Below are positions 1 through 7,764 of a stretch of DNA of 46,204 nucleotides, one piece after another. The position numbers and the translations under genes are program-made. Origin of the DNA: an uncultured Prevotella sp. Lineage in GTDB: Bacteria; Bacteroidota; Bacteroidia; Bacteroidales; Bacteroidaceae. The stretch lies in assembly GCA_900314995.1 (NCBI GenBank), contig OMXK01000027.1, positions 1 through 46,204 on the forward strand, written 5' to 3'. The notes beneath the pieces were generated by a model. The model ran no database searches and was not told the DNA's origin. It was given only the letters and a program-made list of their open reading frames with translations. Within the stretch, counting starts at the first letter, position 1. Every line of letters begins with the position of its first letter.

Positions 1-308
1 AATGCTTGCGACATTTGCGAAAAATGAGTATCTTTGCACCCGATGAAATCAGGGAAAAACGAGTGCGTTTTTCGCAAGAGTCCATTAGATGGGAATTGCT
101 GCAAATGATTTGCGAAATTTTCGAAATTTGCATATTATTGATTATCAGTTAATTGCATTTCGGAAGCAGTCCCAAACCTAGGATTTGACTTGAAAAAAAC
201 AAGGCATTTGCGAAAAAATGGGTAGAACAGACGTAAGTAGCTGAGAATATGACGTATAAGCGAAATGTAAAATTTGAACAATGTTCCAAATCTATAGATT
301 ATAGGACT
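1..308. other. Gene-free flank left of the CRISPR array
   Basis: No open reading frame of note. There is one Bacteroidetes -7-like box (TATCTTTG, 29-36). The motif ATTTGCGAAA or close variants recurs at about 13, 107 and 212, and a partly complementary TTTTTCGCAAG lies at about 68-78, so the segment can form hairpins. It could be a CRISPR leader or the trailer-side remnant of a cas locus outside the window; I cannot decide which. Confidence 0.4.
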
Positions 309-561
309 ATTCTATCTTCATTCCATTACAACAAGGATTAAGACATCATCATCATTGCTATCTGAAATTGGTTCCATAATATTCTATCTTCATTCCATTA
401 CAACAAGGATTAAGACTTCCCGCTTTCCGTCATAATCAACCACCTGATAATAATTCTATCTTCATTCCATTACAACAAGGATTAAGACATTTTCGTTCCT
501 TCACCTGCACGAGTGACGATTGTCTATTCTATCTTCATTCCATTATAACAAGGATTTTTAT
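309..561. CRISPR. Short CRISPR array, 4 repeats and 3 spacers
   Basis: A 36-base repeat (starts ATTCTATCTTCATTCC, ends AAGGATTAAGAC) occurs perfectly at 309-344, 381-416 and 453-488. A fourth, degenerate copy at 526-561 has one C-to-T change and a replaced last five bases. Spacers are 345-380 (36), 417-452 (36) and 489-525 (37 bases) and share no sequence. Decay of the right-hand repeat suggests it is the leader-distal end, with transcription left to right. However, the reverse complement of the repeat ends in ATAGAAT, more like the usual 3' end of processed repeats, so orientation is open. No cas gene lies in the window, so subtype cannot be assigned. Confidence 0.93.
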
Positions 562-564
562 TCT

Positions 565-608
565 GATTACACATTATGTGTTATACATTTTGTGTAATCG
601 GATTTTTT
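565..608 (+). terminator. Hairpin and T-run just after the CRISPR array
   Basis: GATTACACA (565-573) pairs perfectly with TGTGTAATC (591-599), followed by GGATTTTTT. It would end transcription coming out of the array from the left and insulate the next promoter at 612. Confidence 0.6.
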
Positions 609-611
609 ATG

Positions 612-619
612 TATCTTTG
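612..619 (+). promoter_or_regulatory. Promoter -7 box for the 689-1221 gene
   Basis: TATCTTTG matches the Bacteroidetes TAnnTTTG element and is followed by CAG; the first ATG is about 70 bases downstream. The -33 element is weak. Confidence 0.6.
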
Positions 620-688
620 CAGTTGGATTGTGAACAGTTTTGCTGTTATTGCTTGATTTGCGTTTCGTTAAAATTTGAAGTGTAAAAT

Positions 689-1221
689 ATGAAGTCTGAA
701 GAAATAAAGATACGATTCTAAAATACCTGAAAAAAAGGTGTGCTGATTCCCAGTCTTATGTCGTTTATCAGAAAGGATTAGAACCGTTAATGCCTGACTG
801 GGATACGTATATGCTTGCGGAGTATCGGGAGGTTGTGATTGTGGCGATTGCCCCAGGGGCACTCGACTTCAGCGGGGGAGATGTCCGTGAGAGTCCTGTG
901 TGGAAACTCGCAGTGACATGCAACATGATGGAGAATCGTCTCAGTCGTCTCTGTATGAAATACAAACATACACCTCGTGTGTGGGGGATGCTTCTGACTG
1001 AAAGTACCATCGCCAATCGAGGTGAACTGGCTGAAACCTGGGACAAACTGCATGTAAGCGTGATTGACGGTCTGTCAGGTCTTCAGGGCCTTTCTTTTCG
1101 CATGAAGGACCCGGAAGACCTCCCGCTGTATATCCCCCCAGTGGCTTTCGCCTGTTCGGTGGGGTTTAGTGAGGACAATCTGAAGGATGCTGTCAATAAA
1201 CTGAACCGATTGGAATTATAA
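689..1221 (+). pseudogene. Hypothetical protein with an N-terminal frameshift
   Basis: I do not recognise the family. The ATG at 689 opens MKSEEIK and then hits a stop at 719. One base out of phase, codons from 709 read DTILKYLKKRCADSQSY and run without interruption through the ATG at 790 to the stop at 1219-1221. Restoring one G near 709 gives one protein of about 177 residues with a natural charged N-terminus, so the gene probably lost one base. If the ATG at 790 is used instead, a 143-residue protein remains. It is soluble-looking, without signal peptide or membrane segment, and has several Trp residues and a conserved-looking VIVAIAPGALDFSGGD stretch. It converges on the minus-strand gene ending at 1247. 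A sequencing error could also explain the shift. Confidence 0.5.
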
Positions 1222-1246
1222 CAGAAGTAACCCTTTCCGTAACGGC

Positions 1247-3823
1247 CTAGAATGTCGGGGTGATGGTGAAGCGGATGCCGTGTTTGGTGGCGGTGGGGAG
1301 GTCGAGGTAGTTGAGGCGGCGGACGTACTCGATCTGGATGAGACTGAGGATGTTCTGCACACCGATGGCATACTCGAAATAGGGCTTCTTGCCGTCCATG
1401 ATGTAGCTGTTTGTCGGGAAGTTCATCAGCAGCGTGCTCGACTGGTTCTGCTGCAGATAGGGATTGTTGCGTTCGGAGAGACTGCCCCAGAGGGCCTTGA
1501 ATTCCAGGATCTCGCGCAGCTTCAGCTTGCGCAGCAGGGGGATGCGGTTGAAGATCTTGCCGCCCATCTCCCAGGTGAGCATCAGCGAGGCGAAACGGTC
1601 GTTGAGGAACTCGATATTGTTGATCATGTTGAAAAGCTGCGGATGAACGATGTAGGAGAGGTTGGCCTGTGGCATCGGCAACAGGGGCCAGGGCACCTGG
1701 TTCCATTGCTTGCCCAGACGTAAGCGGGTGTCGATCTTGCCCCAGCTCATGGGGAGCCATGTGCGGCGGAACCACTCCAGTTCGGTATAGTTGTAGGCAT
1801 ACTCGCCTCCGAGCAGTCCATGATAGCCGATGGTATGCTGCAGTTGCACGTACCAGGCATCTTTGTTGGTGGTGCGGCGGCGCTGCTTGGTGTTGATGAA
1901 CTTCTCATCAGGGGCATAGCGGATGCCGAAGGTGGACTCCGTGTAGCGCATCTTCGACAGTGGGGCGGCATCGAGTGCCACGGGCTTCAGTTCTAACGAA
2001 CCGATGGGGTCGATGCGCTCAGTCTTCAGGTCGCCGGAGAAACGCCAGTGGGTAGAGGTCTCGAATTCGTAGGCCAGACGCTGGGTGTTGTATAGGAACA
2101 TCTTGTCGATGTCGTGTACCTTAAACGAGGCGAAGACATTGTCTTTATCGTTGATGCCGTACTTGTCGCTGGGGAGGGCCACGTCGCGCTTCGAGGAGAA
2201 GATGATGTTGTTGACGGGGAACTCCTGCGGTAGATACTGCTTGGGGGCGATGGCGTAGGTGAGTTCAGCGTTGTAATACTTTTCGTGGTGCCTCGTGCCG
2301 TAGGCCATGTAGCCCTTGGCGAAGAGGTGGGGATTGAGGTTGGCCGTGGTCTGGCCACCCACACGGAAACGCAGGCCGTCGTAGAAGTTCTGCGAGATGA
2401 AGGTGTTGATAGGACCTACGTCGAACTTGCTGGGCTTTTCACGGGTTCCCGTCTCAAGGTAGTTCTCGATGAGGGCCTTGAGTCCGAAGATGACATATTT
2501 GAAGCCCTTGAGCTGTTCGAGGTGGGTGAGGAAGCCCGACATGCCTGCCTCGCTCTTGGTGAACTCCACCTGCCGGTGCTCCTGCCAGAATGCCTCGCTG
2601 CGACTGTCGGAGCCAGGCTCTATCTGTAGCGGATTCTTCTTCTTGAAACGCGACTCGGGAAGCGGGTCAAACGAGAAGTCGGTCTTTCGGGTGGTTCGCG
2701 TAACCACACCTTTCTGGATAAAGTCGGTGAGCATCAGCTCCACGATCATATCATCGATGGTGAGCAGCCACTCGCCGTTCTCCTGTTTCGAGAACTCCTG
2801 CATACACTGCATCGACTCCACCCAGTTCACGTCGCTGGAGCGGGGGATGTAGAGTTCGCAGCGTTTCACCTGATAGCTGGTGTCGGCAATGATATAGATC
2901 TGTCCGCGGAAGCCGTAGTCCTGCTGGTTGTTGGGCAGGAAGTCGAGCTGGATACAACGGTCGGCTCCTACATAGACGGTATCCGTGATGTAATAGCGGT
3001 AGAACTGGATGGCATCGCGGCCGATGGGTGAACTGAACTTATGGCGCATCAGCAGGATGTAGTCATCGTAGATGTCGACATCGGCAAAGGTCTCGCGCAT
3101 CACCGTCGTCAGGATCTCACCCGTCTGGAAGAGGTCGTTGACACCGCTCGACTTCGTACCCTTCACGATGGTACGCTCGGCCTTCGGATCCTTGCGCCAG
3201 AGCTGTTCGGTCACCATCTCGTCGACGGTGAGCGGCAGTGTCAGCTTGTCGGTGTACTGGCTGGTCTCCACCTGTTCGCGAAGCCAGGGATAGCGCTTGA
3301 AGATGCCCTTCTCGAGAGTCTCGGGCTTCAGGTCGTTGAGGCTGAGGCCTATCTTCTGGTAACTCTGGTAACGGTAATAGTCGTGGCTCTTCAGGTCGGA
3401 CTTCTTCTTATTGGCTATCACCTTGCGCATCAGTTCCACGGCGGGGTTGTCCTTACGGCGATAGCGCGATTTCTTCTTCGACTTGACGGTCACCTCGCTG
3501 AGTGTGCGGTTCTCGGAAGAGAGACGGACGGTGAACTGGGCAGGCGTCTTGGGATTGACGTTGACCACTTGTTCGCGATAGCCTACGGAACTGATGGTGA
3601 GTCGCCAGCCATTGTGGCGCTCAATGCGGAAACGGCCATTGCCGTCGGCAACTGCCGATATGCGGTTGCCTTTATATTGCACGGTGGCGTAGGGCACAGG
3701 CCCTCCGTCTTCGGCATCTACTACCACACCGGAGATCTGAGCCAGCACCCAGATGGGCATCGTCAGCAGGACCGACAATACCAGCGCTCTGAGGCGCATC
3801 GCCGTGGAAGTTTTCTGTTTCAT
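1247..3823 (-). CDS. DUF5686/carboxypeptidase-regulatory-like outer-membrane protein
   Basis: This 858-residue protein starts with a signal peptide (MRLRALVLSVLLTMPIWVLAQ), then a carboxypeptidase-D-regulatory-like beta-sandwich at about residues 29-110 (ISGVVVDAEDGGPVPYATV, RLSSENRTLSEVTV). The long C-terminal part is rich in aromatic beta-strands and ends in a strand-like RFTITPTF, as expected of an outer-membrane beta-barrel. This is the layout of the DUF5686 family, common in Bacteroidetes; function is not established. The promoter box (3829-3836, minus) lies only 5 bases before the ATG at 3823, so the second ATG (codon 9, base 3799), which directly precedes the signal peptide, is the likelier start. 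It is divergent from the phosphatase gene at 3937. Confidence 0.8.
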   Translation of the reverse strand: MKQKTSTAMRLRALVLSVLLTMPIWVLAQISGVVVDAEDGGPVPYATVQYKGNRISAVADGNGRFRIERHNGWRLTISSVGYREQVVNVNPKTPAQFTVRLSSENRTLSEVTVKSKKKSRYRRKDNPAVELMRKVIANKKKSDLKSHDYYRYQSYQKIGLSLNDLKPETLEKGIFKRYPWLREQVETSQYTDKLTLPLTVDEMVTEQLWRKDPKAERTIVKGTKSSGVNDLFQTGEILTTVMRETFADVDIYDDYILLMRHKFSSPIGRDAIQFYRYYITDTVYVGADRCIQLDFLPNNQQDYGFRGQIYIIADTSYQVKRCELYIPRSSDVNWVESMQCMQEFSKQENGEWLLTIDDMIVELMLTDFIQKGVVTRTTRKTDFSFDPLPESRFKKKNPLQIEPGSDSRSEAFWQEHRQVEFTKSEAGMSGFLTHLEQLKGFKYVIFGLKALIENYLETGTREKPSKFDVGPINTFISQNFYDGLRFRVGGQTTANLNPHLFAKGYMAYGTRHHEKYYNAELTYAIAPKQYLPQEFPVNNIIFSSKRDVALPSDKYGINDKDNVFASFKVHDIDKMFLYNTQRLAYEFETSTHWRFSGDLKTERIDPIGSLELKPVALDAAPLSKMRYTESTFGIRYAPDEKFINTKQRRRTTNKDAWYVQLQHTIGYHGLLGGEYAYNYTELEWFRRTWLPMSWGKIDTRLRLGKQWNQVPWPLLPMPQANLSYIVHPQLFNMINNIEFLNDRFASLMLTWEMGGKIFNRIPLLRKLKLREILEFKALWGSLSERNNPYLQQNQSSTLLMNFPTNSYIMDGKKPYFEYAIGVQNILSLIQIEYVRRLNYLDLPTATKHGIRFTITPTF

Positions 3824-3828
3824 GGCTG

Positions 3829-3836
3829 CAAAGGTA
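3829..3836 (-). promoter_or_regulatory. Promoter -7 box for the DUF5686-like gene
   Basis: The minus strand reads TACCTTTG, then CAGCC and the ATG at 3823. A transcript starting a few bases after the box would be almost leaderless at that ATG, favouring the start at 3799. Confidence 0.65.
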
Positions 3837-3888
3837 CGATTTTTTTAGATAAAGCACGCAGTTTTGTTTGTAATTCAGAAAAAATGTC

Positions 3889-3896
3889 TACCTTTG
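3889..3896 (+). promoter_or_regulatory. Promoter -7 box for the phosphatase/hemolysin III pair
   Basis: TACCTTTG is preceded 18 bases upstream by TTTG (3867-3870) and followed by a 40-base AT-rich leader to the ATG at 3937. Confidence 0.7.
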
Positions 3897-3936
3897 CAGC
3901 TGAATAAATAGTAAAACTTATAAAAATACTTATAAT

Positions 3937-5499
3937 ATGAAACGATTATTTCTGTTGATATTACCTTTCGCCTTTCTGTCGTGCGACAGTGACAGTACAC
4001 CCAAAGGAACGCCTGATGTGCCAGGTGACACCCCCAAAGAAGAAGAGGAGATCACCGGTGGCCCCGATGCTTTTCTGGACGGGGTGCTGAGTCGTAACTT
4101 CAGCGGTATCGTCGATGTGAAAAAGGACGGTAAGACCTATACCCACCTGCTTGCGATGGCTGAAGAGGCCGTGGCCCAGACCAAGGGCACGAGTAAGGCG
4201 GGGCTGCCTTTGCTCTATCAGCAAGAGAACTTCCCGACGGCCTATAATTACTTCATGGGGTGGGATGTGGACACGGCTGCCGTCTATAAGACCATGATCG
4301 GCTGGCTCAGTGCCATGCAACTGTCAGAGCTCTGTCCGGCGAAGCGTAATGCGCTCTATAAGGCTGGCTATGAGGCTGGCGGCTACACGATGAACAGCAA
4401 TATCTACGGCTATCATTTCAAGAATGACCCCAACGTGGCCCGTCTGGTGGCCAGTGCTGTCTATGCTGCGATGCATACCACGGCTAAGCCTGACATTGCA
4501 GCCATGAGAACGGAGGTGGGGGGCAGCCAGTTTGGCAAGACACTGGCAGCACTCTATGATGACGAGCCGCGCAACCACGTTACCGACGATGCGTTCTATG
4601 TCGATCTGCGTAAGTTCATGGCTAGTGCTCCTGGCCCTTACGCTCCGGGTTACACGGATCGCAGTTCCCTCAATCCGACATTTCCCGATGATAAGTCGTC
4701 AAACGGCTGTCTGACAATGGACATGAGCATCTATTTCACGGTGACGGGCAGATATGTGCTGCCTGAAGAACGGACTGTGCAAGCGATTGCCGACGAGGAT
4801 GCCGACGTGCATCATCTGTTTGGCACGGATAAGGTGAACATTGACGGACAGTATGACATCAAGGCCGTGTTTGGCGCAAAGACCATCGGTGAGAGCATTG
4901 ATCCGGAAGGGAAGCTTCCTCAGATGATCGACCTCATGTTCAAGACCGGCAGTTCGGCTAGAGGTATCCTGCAGCATGCCGATGCATCGCTTGGCGGGAT
5001 AGAGTATGGCAGGTTAAGGCCTGGCTGCTCCGAAGAAAAGGAAGGTCAGCGTAAGTCGTACTATGATGACCGTCTCAATGTATTGACGTGTTTTGCCATT
5101 GAAGATAACGACGGTCACAAGACGACCTACGATGATGGCGATGTGGAGAAGTACTATTACGACGAGAACGGTGAGTGGACGAATGCCTGGGTGCAGTCGG
5201 AGGAAGATTACGAGGAAATGGCCAAGGATTTGCTCTATGCCAACTCTTATCCCAGTGGTCATGCTGCAGGCATCTGGTCTGCCGCGATGTCAATGATAGA
5301 ACTCTATCCCCAGAAAGCGGACCTGATTATGAAGGCTGCCAACGATTTCGCCACATCCCGTGTCATCTCGCGCTATCACTGGAACAGCGATATCATCCAA
5401 GGCAGGGTGATCGGCAGCATTATGAATCCCGTCTGCCATGCTGCATCCGACTACAACAGCCTGTTGGATGCTGCCAGAACTGAGGTCAGGCAACGATGA
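3937..5499 (+). CDS. PAP2/class A acid phosphatase-like lipoprotein
   Basis: The N-terminus is a lipoprotein signal (LLILPFAFLSC, lipid Cys at residue 16), so the protein is expected on a membrane facing the periplasm or outside. Phosphatase motifs are GRLRP (358-362), YPSGHA (438-443) and SRVISRYHWNSD (474-485), with the catalytic His pair at H442 and H481. These match the PAP2/class A non-specific acid phosphatase signature, which removes phosphate from organic phosphomonoesters or lipid phosphates. At 520 residues it is about twice the usual class A length; the extra part is the N-terminal 300 residues, with no motif I recognise. The stop overlaps the start of the next gene by four bases, so the two are probably translated together. 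Substrate is unknown. Confidence 0.82.
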   Translation: MKRLFLLILPFAFLSCDSDSTPKGTPDVPGDTPKEEEEITGGPDAFLDGVLSRNFSGIVDVKKDGKTYTHLLAMAEEAVAQTKGTSKAGLPLLYQQENFPTAYNYFMGWDVDTAAVYKTMIGWLSAMQLSELCPAKRNALYKAGYEAGGYTMNSNIYGYHFKNDPNVARLVASAVYAAMHTTAKPDIAAMRTEVGGSQFGKTLAALYDDEPRNHVTDDAFYVDLRKFMASAPGPYAPGYTDRSSLNPTFPDDKSSNGCLTMDMSIYFTVTGRYVLPEERTVQAIADEDADVHHLFGTDKVNIDGQYDIKAVFGAKTIGESIDPEGKLPQMIDLMFKTGSSARGILQHADASLGGIEYGRLRPGCSEEKEGQRKSYYDDRLNVLTCFAIEDNDGHKTTYDDGDVEKYYYDENGEWTNAWVQSEEDYEEMAKDLLYANSYPSGHAAGIWSAAMSMIELYPQKADLIMKAANDFATSRVISRYHWNSDIIQGRVIGSIMNPVCHAASDYNSLLDAARTEVRQR

Positions 5500-6143
5500 T
5501 AAAATATACCAGACGTGAAGAGATCTGGAATGCCGCGTCGCATGGCGGGGGCATTGTGCTGGGGGTGGTGTTCGGCATCATCTTTCTGGTATGGTGCTTT
5601 CAGAGCGACAACAACTGGGCAAGGGTAGGGGTGATTCTCTACCTTTTTGGCATGCTGGGCTCGTATGTAGCCTCGACGCTCTACCATTCGATGAAGCATC
5701 ATTCGAAGTGGAAGGAGCGCCTGCGCCGCTGGGATCATGCCGCCATCTATTGGCATATAGCCGGTTCGTATTCCCCACTGACACTGGTGGCACTTCGCAG
5801 TCAGGGGTATTGGGGCTGGAGTCTGTTTGTCTTCGTGTGGGTCTGTGCGATAGCTGGTACCATAACCAGTTTTGTTCACTTAAAAGAGCATTCTAACCTC
5901 GAGACGGCCTGTTTTGTCGGTATGGGTCTGAGTGTGCTGGTGGCATTTAAACCGTTGATGGACAGTGTGTCGGAGGCCGCCATCATCTGGCTCATTGCAG
6001 AGGGCGTCAGCTATATCACAGGTGCGGTGTTCTACAGTCTGAACAAGAAGAAATACATGCATTCCGTCTTCCATTTCTTCGTACTAGCCGGCTCCGTATG
6101 CCATATCATCGCCGTCTGGGATGTGCTGATGACGTACTTGTAG
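5496..6143 (+). CDS. Hemolysin III family (PAQR-like) membrane protein
   Basis: This 215-residue protein has about seven hydrophobic segments. It carries the typical N-terminal REEIWNAASHGGG with its conserved His, a second motif STLYHS and a third HSVFHFFVLAGSVCH, the His/Ser-containing signature of the hemolysin III/PAQR superfamily. Length and layout are normal. Despite the name most members are not proven hemolysins; some are thought to be metal-dependent membrane hydrolases or to affect lipid homeostasis. It starts at an ATGA overlap with the phosphatase gene and shares its promoter. A perfect inverted repeat follows 15 bases after the stop. Confidence 0.88.
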   Translation: MIKYTRREEIWNAASHGGGIVLGVVFGIIFLVWCFQSDNNWARVGVILYLFGMLGSYVASTLYHSMKHHSKWKERLRRWDHAAIYWHIAGSYSPLTLVALRSQGYWGWSLFVFVWVCAIAGTITSFVHLKEHSNLETACFVGMGLSVLVAFKPLMDSVSEAAIIWLIAEGVSYITGAVFYSLNKKKYMHSVFHFFVLAGSVCHIIAVWDVLMTYL

Positions 6144-6158
6144 GTTCAATCTAGTCAA

Positions 6159-6178
6159 AATAGTGGAAAACCACTATT
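6159..6178 (+). promoter_or_regulatory. Perfect inverted repeat before the response-regulator promoter
   Basis: AATAGTGG, AAAA, CCACTATT is a perfect 20-base palindrome. Its right edge covers the position expected for the -33 element of the promoter at 6199. It could be an operator, perhaps for the LuxR-type regulator encoded next. Alternatively it is the hairpin ending the upstream transcript, although its T-run begins only 10 bases later. Confidence 0.55.
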
Positions 6179-6198
6179 GCAAATCCGATTTTTTCTAT

Positions 6199-6206
6199 TA
6201 ATTTTG
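6199..6206 (+). promoter_or_regulatory. Promoter -7 box for the response regulator
   Basis: TAATTTTG fits TAnnTTTG and is followed by CACC; the ATG is 74 bases further on. The palindrome 6159-6178 ends 20 bases upstream of the box. Confidence 0.6.
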
Positions 6207-6279
6207 CACCCTGAACAGAATACGGCTCACAAAAGAGTCATGTCTTCTATACAGATTAAGGTATACGGGGCGCATAAAT

Positions 6280-6945
6280 ATGACAGAAATAGACAAATAT
6301 AAGTTGGAGGATGTTAAGGTGGCTATCGTTGATGATCACGAGGTCGTCTTGGAAGGTCTTAAAAGCTATATCCAGCGTAGCGGAATTACGCATGTCGAAG
6401 CCTTTAGTAGGGTGCAGCCAATGCTTGATAGGATTCCTTCCCATCCTTTCCAGGTGTATATCGTCGATGTTGAACTAATGGATGTTGATGTGTCCTGGCT
6501 CATCGATGAGATACGACGTTTGGATACAAATGCCAGAATCATTATCAACACAATGCACGAGGAGATGTGGGTGGTGAGTATGATGACTGAGAAGAAAGTG
6601 GATGGTGTGATGTATAAGTCGGCAAATCTCGATCAACTGTTGGAGGCTATCAAGGCAGTCCTTAGTGGGCGACAGTTCTTCTGTACCAAGTTCAAAAAGG
6701 CGCAGAATAGACTTTTGGCGCATAATGACATCCTCACCAAGCGTGAGCAGGAGATACTGGTGGCTATTGCCAAAGGTTACTCTACGAAAGAGATATCCAC
6801 ACGGTTCTATATTTCGGAAAATACGGTGGAGACCCATCGCCAAAATATTTTCCTTAAGCTAAAGGCTCATAATATGGCCGACCTGATGATCAAGGCCATC
6901 GCTGCCGGCTATATCAATCCTCAGGAGATAGCAGGTGCAGGATGA
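6280..6945 (+). CDS. NarL/LuxR-type response regulator
   Basis: Residues 11-130 form a receiver domain: acidic pair D18/D19 (AIVDDHE), probable phospho-acceptor D63 (IVDVEL) and conserved K113 (YKS). Residues 150-212 form a GerE/LuxR helix-turn-helix (LTKREQEILVAIAKGYSTKE). The ATG at 6280 is the only good start. No histidine kinase is adjacent; the nearest candidate is the HisKA_3-type kinase at 27934-29541, whose family usually pairs with NarL-type regulators. The gene is monocistronic, with an upstream palindrome and a downstream hairpin terminator. Its target genes cannot be read from the window. Confidence 0.9.
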   Translation: MTEIDKYKLEDVKVAIVDDHEVVLEGLKSYIQRSGITHVEAFSRVQPMLDRIPSHPFQVYIVDVELMDVDVSWLIDEIRRLDTNARIIINTMHEEMWVVSMMTEKKVDGVMYKSANLDQLLEAIKAVLSGRQFFCTKFKKAQNRLLAHNDILTKREQEILVAIAKGYSTKEISTRFYISENTVETHRQNIFLKLKAHNMADLMIKAIAAGYINPQEIAGAG

Positions 6946-6960
6946 GATAAGATAGAACAA

Positions 6961-6992
6961 TTCGTCGTACTTGTTTCTCGTAAAATCGCCAA
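6961..6992 (+). repeat. Arm homologous to the structured-RNA stem
   Basis: The segment starting TTCGTCGTAC and running to CGCCAA resembles 7178-7200 in the same orientation (shared CTTGTTTCTCG and TCGCCAA). It is also the approximate reverse complement of 7284-7313. It could therefore pair with the 3' arm of the candidate RNA or mark a partial duplication. No function is known. Confidence 0.5.
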
Positions 6993-7018
6993 GACCTACA
7001 GAAGCAACCATGACGATA

Positions 7019-7047
7019 GGGTCCAACCACTGGGTCTGGACCCTTTT
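7019..7047 (+). terminator. Terminator after the response regulator
   Basis: GGGTCCA (7019-7025) pairs perfectly with TGGACCC (7037-7043) across an 11-base loop and is followed by TTTT. It lies about 75 bases after the stop codon of the response-regulator gene. Confidence 0.65.
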
Positions 7048-7066
7048 CAAAAAAACAGTATAAAGT

Positions 7067-7097
7067 TTTGGATATTCAAAGATTTTGCTTATCTTTG
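7067..7097 (+). promoter_or_regulatory. Strong promoter inside the 450-base intergenic gap
   Basis: TTTG (7067-7070), 19 bases, then TATCTTTG (7090-7097) is a full match to the Bacteroidetes promoter consensus. The next real gene starts 300 bases downstream beyond a terminator, so the main product may be an RNA. Confidence 0.75.
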
Positions 7098-7102
7098 CAG
7101 CG

Positions 7103-7336
7103 CATAACTATAAAATGAATATGATGACATAGACGAAAAATGTAAATAACATACAAAAAGAAGCGTCCGCTTGAATCTTGTTTCTCGAAAATTCGCCAAA
7201 ATCTGAAAGAAACGACCAAGAGTAAGAGCAAGGATGCTCACGTTAGAGGCGTGGGCTTTTACTTGGTTGATGGTTGTTAGGTGTTTGGCGATACCTCGAG
7301 AAACGTAGACGAAGTAAGTAGTCCACGTTCTTTTTT
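7103..7336 (+). ncRNA. Candidate structured non-coding RNA with its own terminator
   Basis: Transcription from the promoter at 7090 would give an RNA of about 230 bases with no coding capacity beyond a five-codon ATG frame (7115). Its core folds as a long stem: GTTTCTCGA (7180-7188) with TCGAGAAAC (7296-7304), a 4x4 internal loop, then TCGCCAAA (7193-7200) with TTTGGCGA (7284-7291). Inside, CGACCAAG (7213-7220) pairs with CTTGGTTG (7262-7269) and, after a 2-base bulge, TAAGAGC (7223-7229) with GCTTTTA (7255-7261). The apical CACG (7239-7242) pairs with CGTG (7250-7253). The 3' end is a hairpin (7302-7329) with six T. The terminator arm overlaps the outer stem by three bases, so the two may compete. 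I do not recognise an Rfam family. It could instead be a 5' attenuator for the LytTR gene 60 bases downstream. Confidence 0.6.
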
Positions 7337-7395
7337 ATGCCTTTTCACTTTTGGCAAATAACGATTCATTGCAATAACTAAAATATGTAACACTT

Positions 7396-7752
7396 ATGTA
7401 TCTATATTTGAATAGCAGAGACGAACTATTACGACTTGATGTTGATAATATCGTGTATTTTGAGTCTGATGGAAATTACACGAATGTTGTTATGACTAAC
7501 AAATTGAAGAACAAGGTGGCTTGCAACTTGTCAACTATGGAATCTATCTTGTCTAAAAGATTAGGTGAAAAATCATTTAGTTATATGAGAATAGGCAAGC
7601 GTTTTATAGTCAATCTGAGATTCATCCATAGCATCTGTATTCATAAACAACAGATGGTAGTTTCTGATTGTTTGCATTTTGCTTATCAATTACCGATATC
7701 TAAAGAAGCCTTGAAAAAGGTGAAAGATATTATCGTTAGTGAATCCAAATAG
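7396..7752 (+). CDS. Stand-alone LytTR DNA-binding regulator
   Basis: The 118 residues are one LytTR domain: VDNIVYFESDGNYTNVVM, the middle GEKSFSYMRIGKRFIVNLRFIHSI and LPISKEALKKV at the end. The usual N-terminal receiver or membrane module is absent, so activity may be set by dose or by interaction rather than by direct phosphorylation. LytTR proteins bind two direct repeats about two helical turns apart; two such repeat pairs exist at 8454-8487 and 16719-16752 in front of later genes of this cluster. It is the first gene of the signalling cluster, 12 bases from the FHA gene. The sequence between the RNA terminator and the ATG shows no full promoter match, so read-through or a non-standard promoter is likely. 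Confidence 0.85.
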   Translation: MYLYLNSRDELLRLDVDNIVYFESDGNYTNVVMTNKLKNKVACNLSTMESILSKRLGEKSFSYMRIGKRFIVNLRFIHSICIHKQQMVVSDCLHFAYQLPISKEALKKVKDIIVSESK

Positions 7753-7764
7753 TAAGAGCGTTTT

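Noticed and set aside
3041-3907. 288-codon open frame on the plus strand
   Set aside because: Antisense to the DUF5686-like gene and runs across the divergent promoters; translation looks like reverse-frame GC-rich shadow.
7115-7132. Leader peptide ATGAATATGATGACATAG
   Set aside because: Five codons with no regulatory residue pattern; too short to support as a gene.
6961-7313. Insertion sequence
   Set aside because: Inverted arms exist, but there is no transposase frame and no visible target duplication; reported only as repeat arms.
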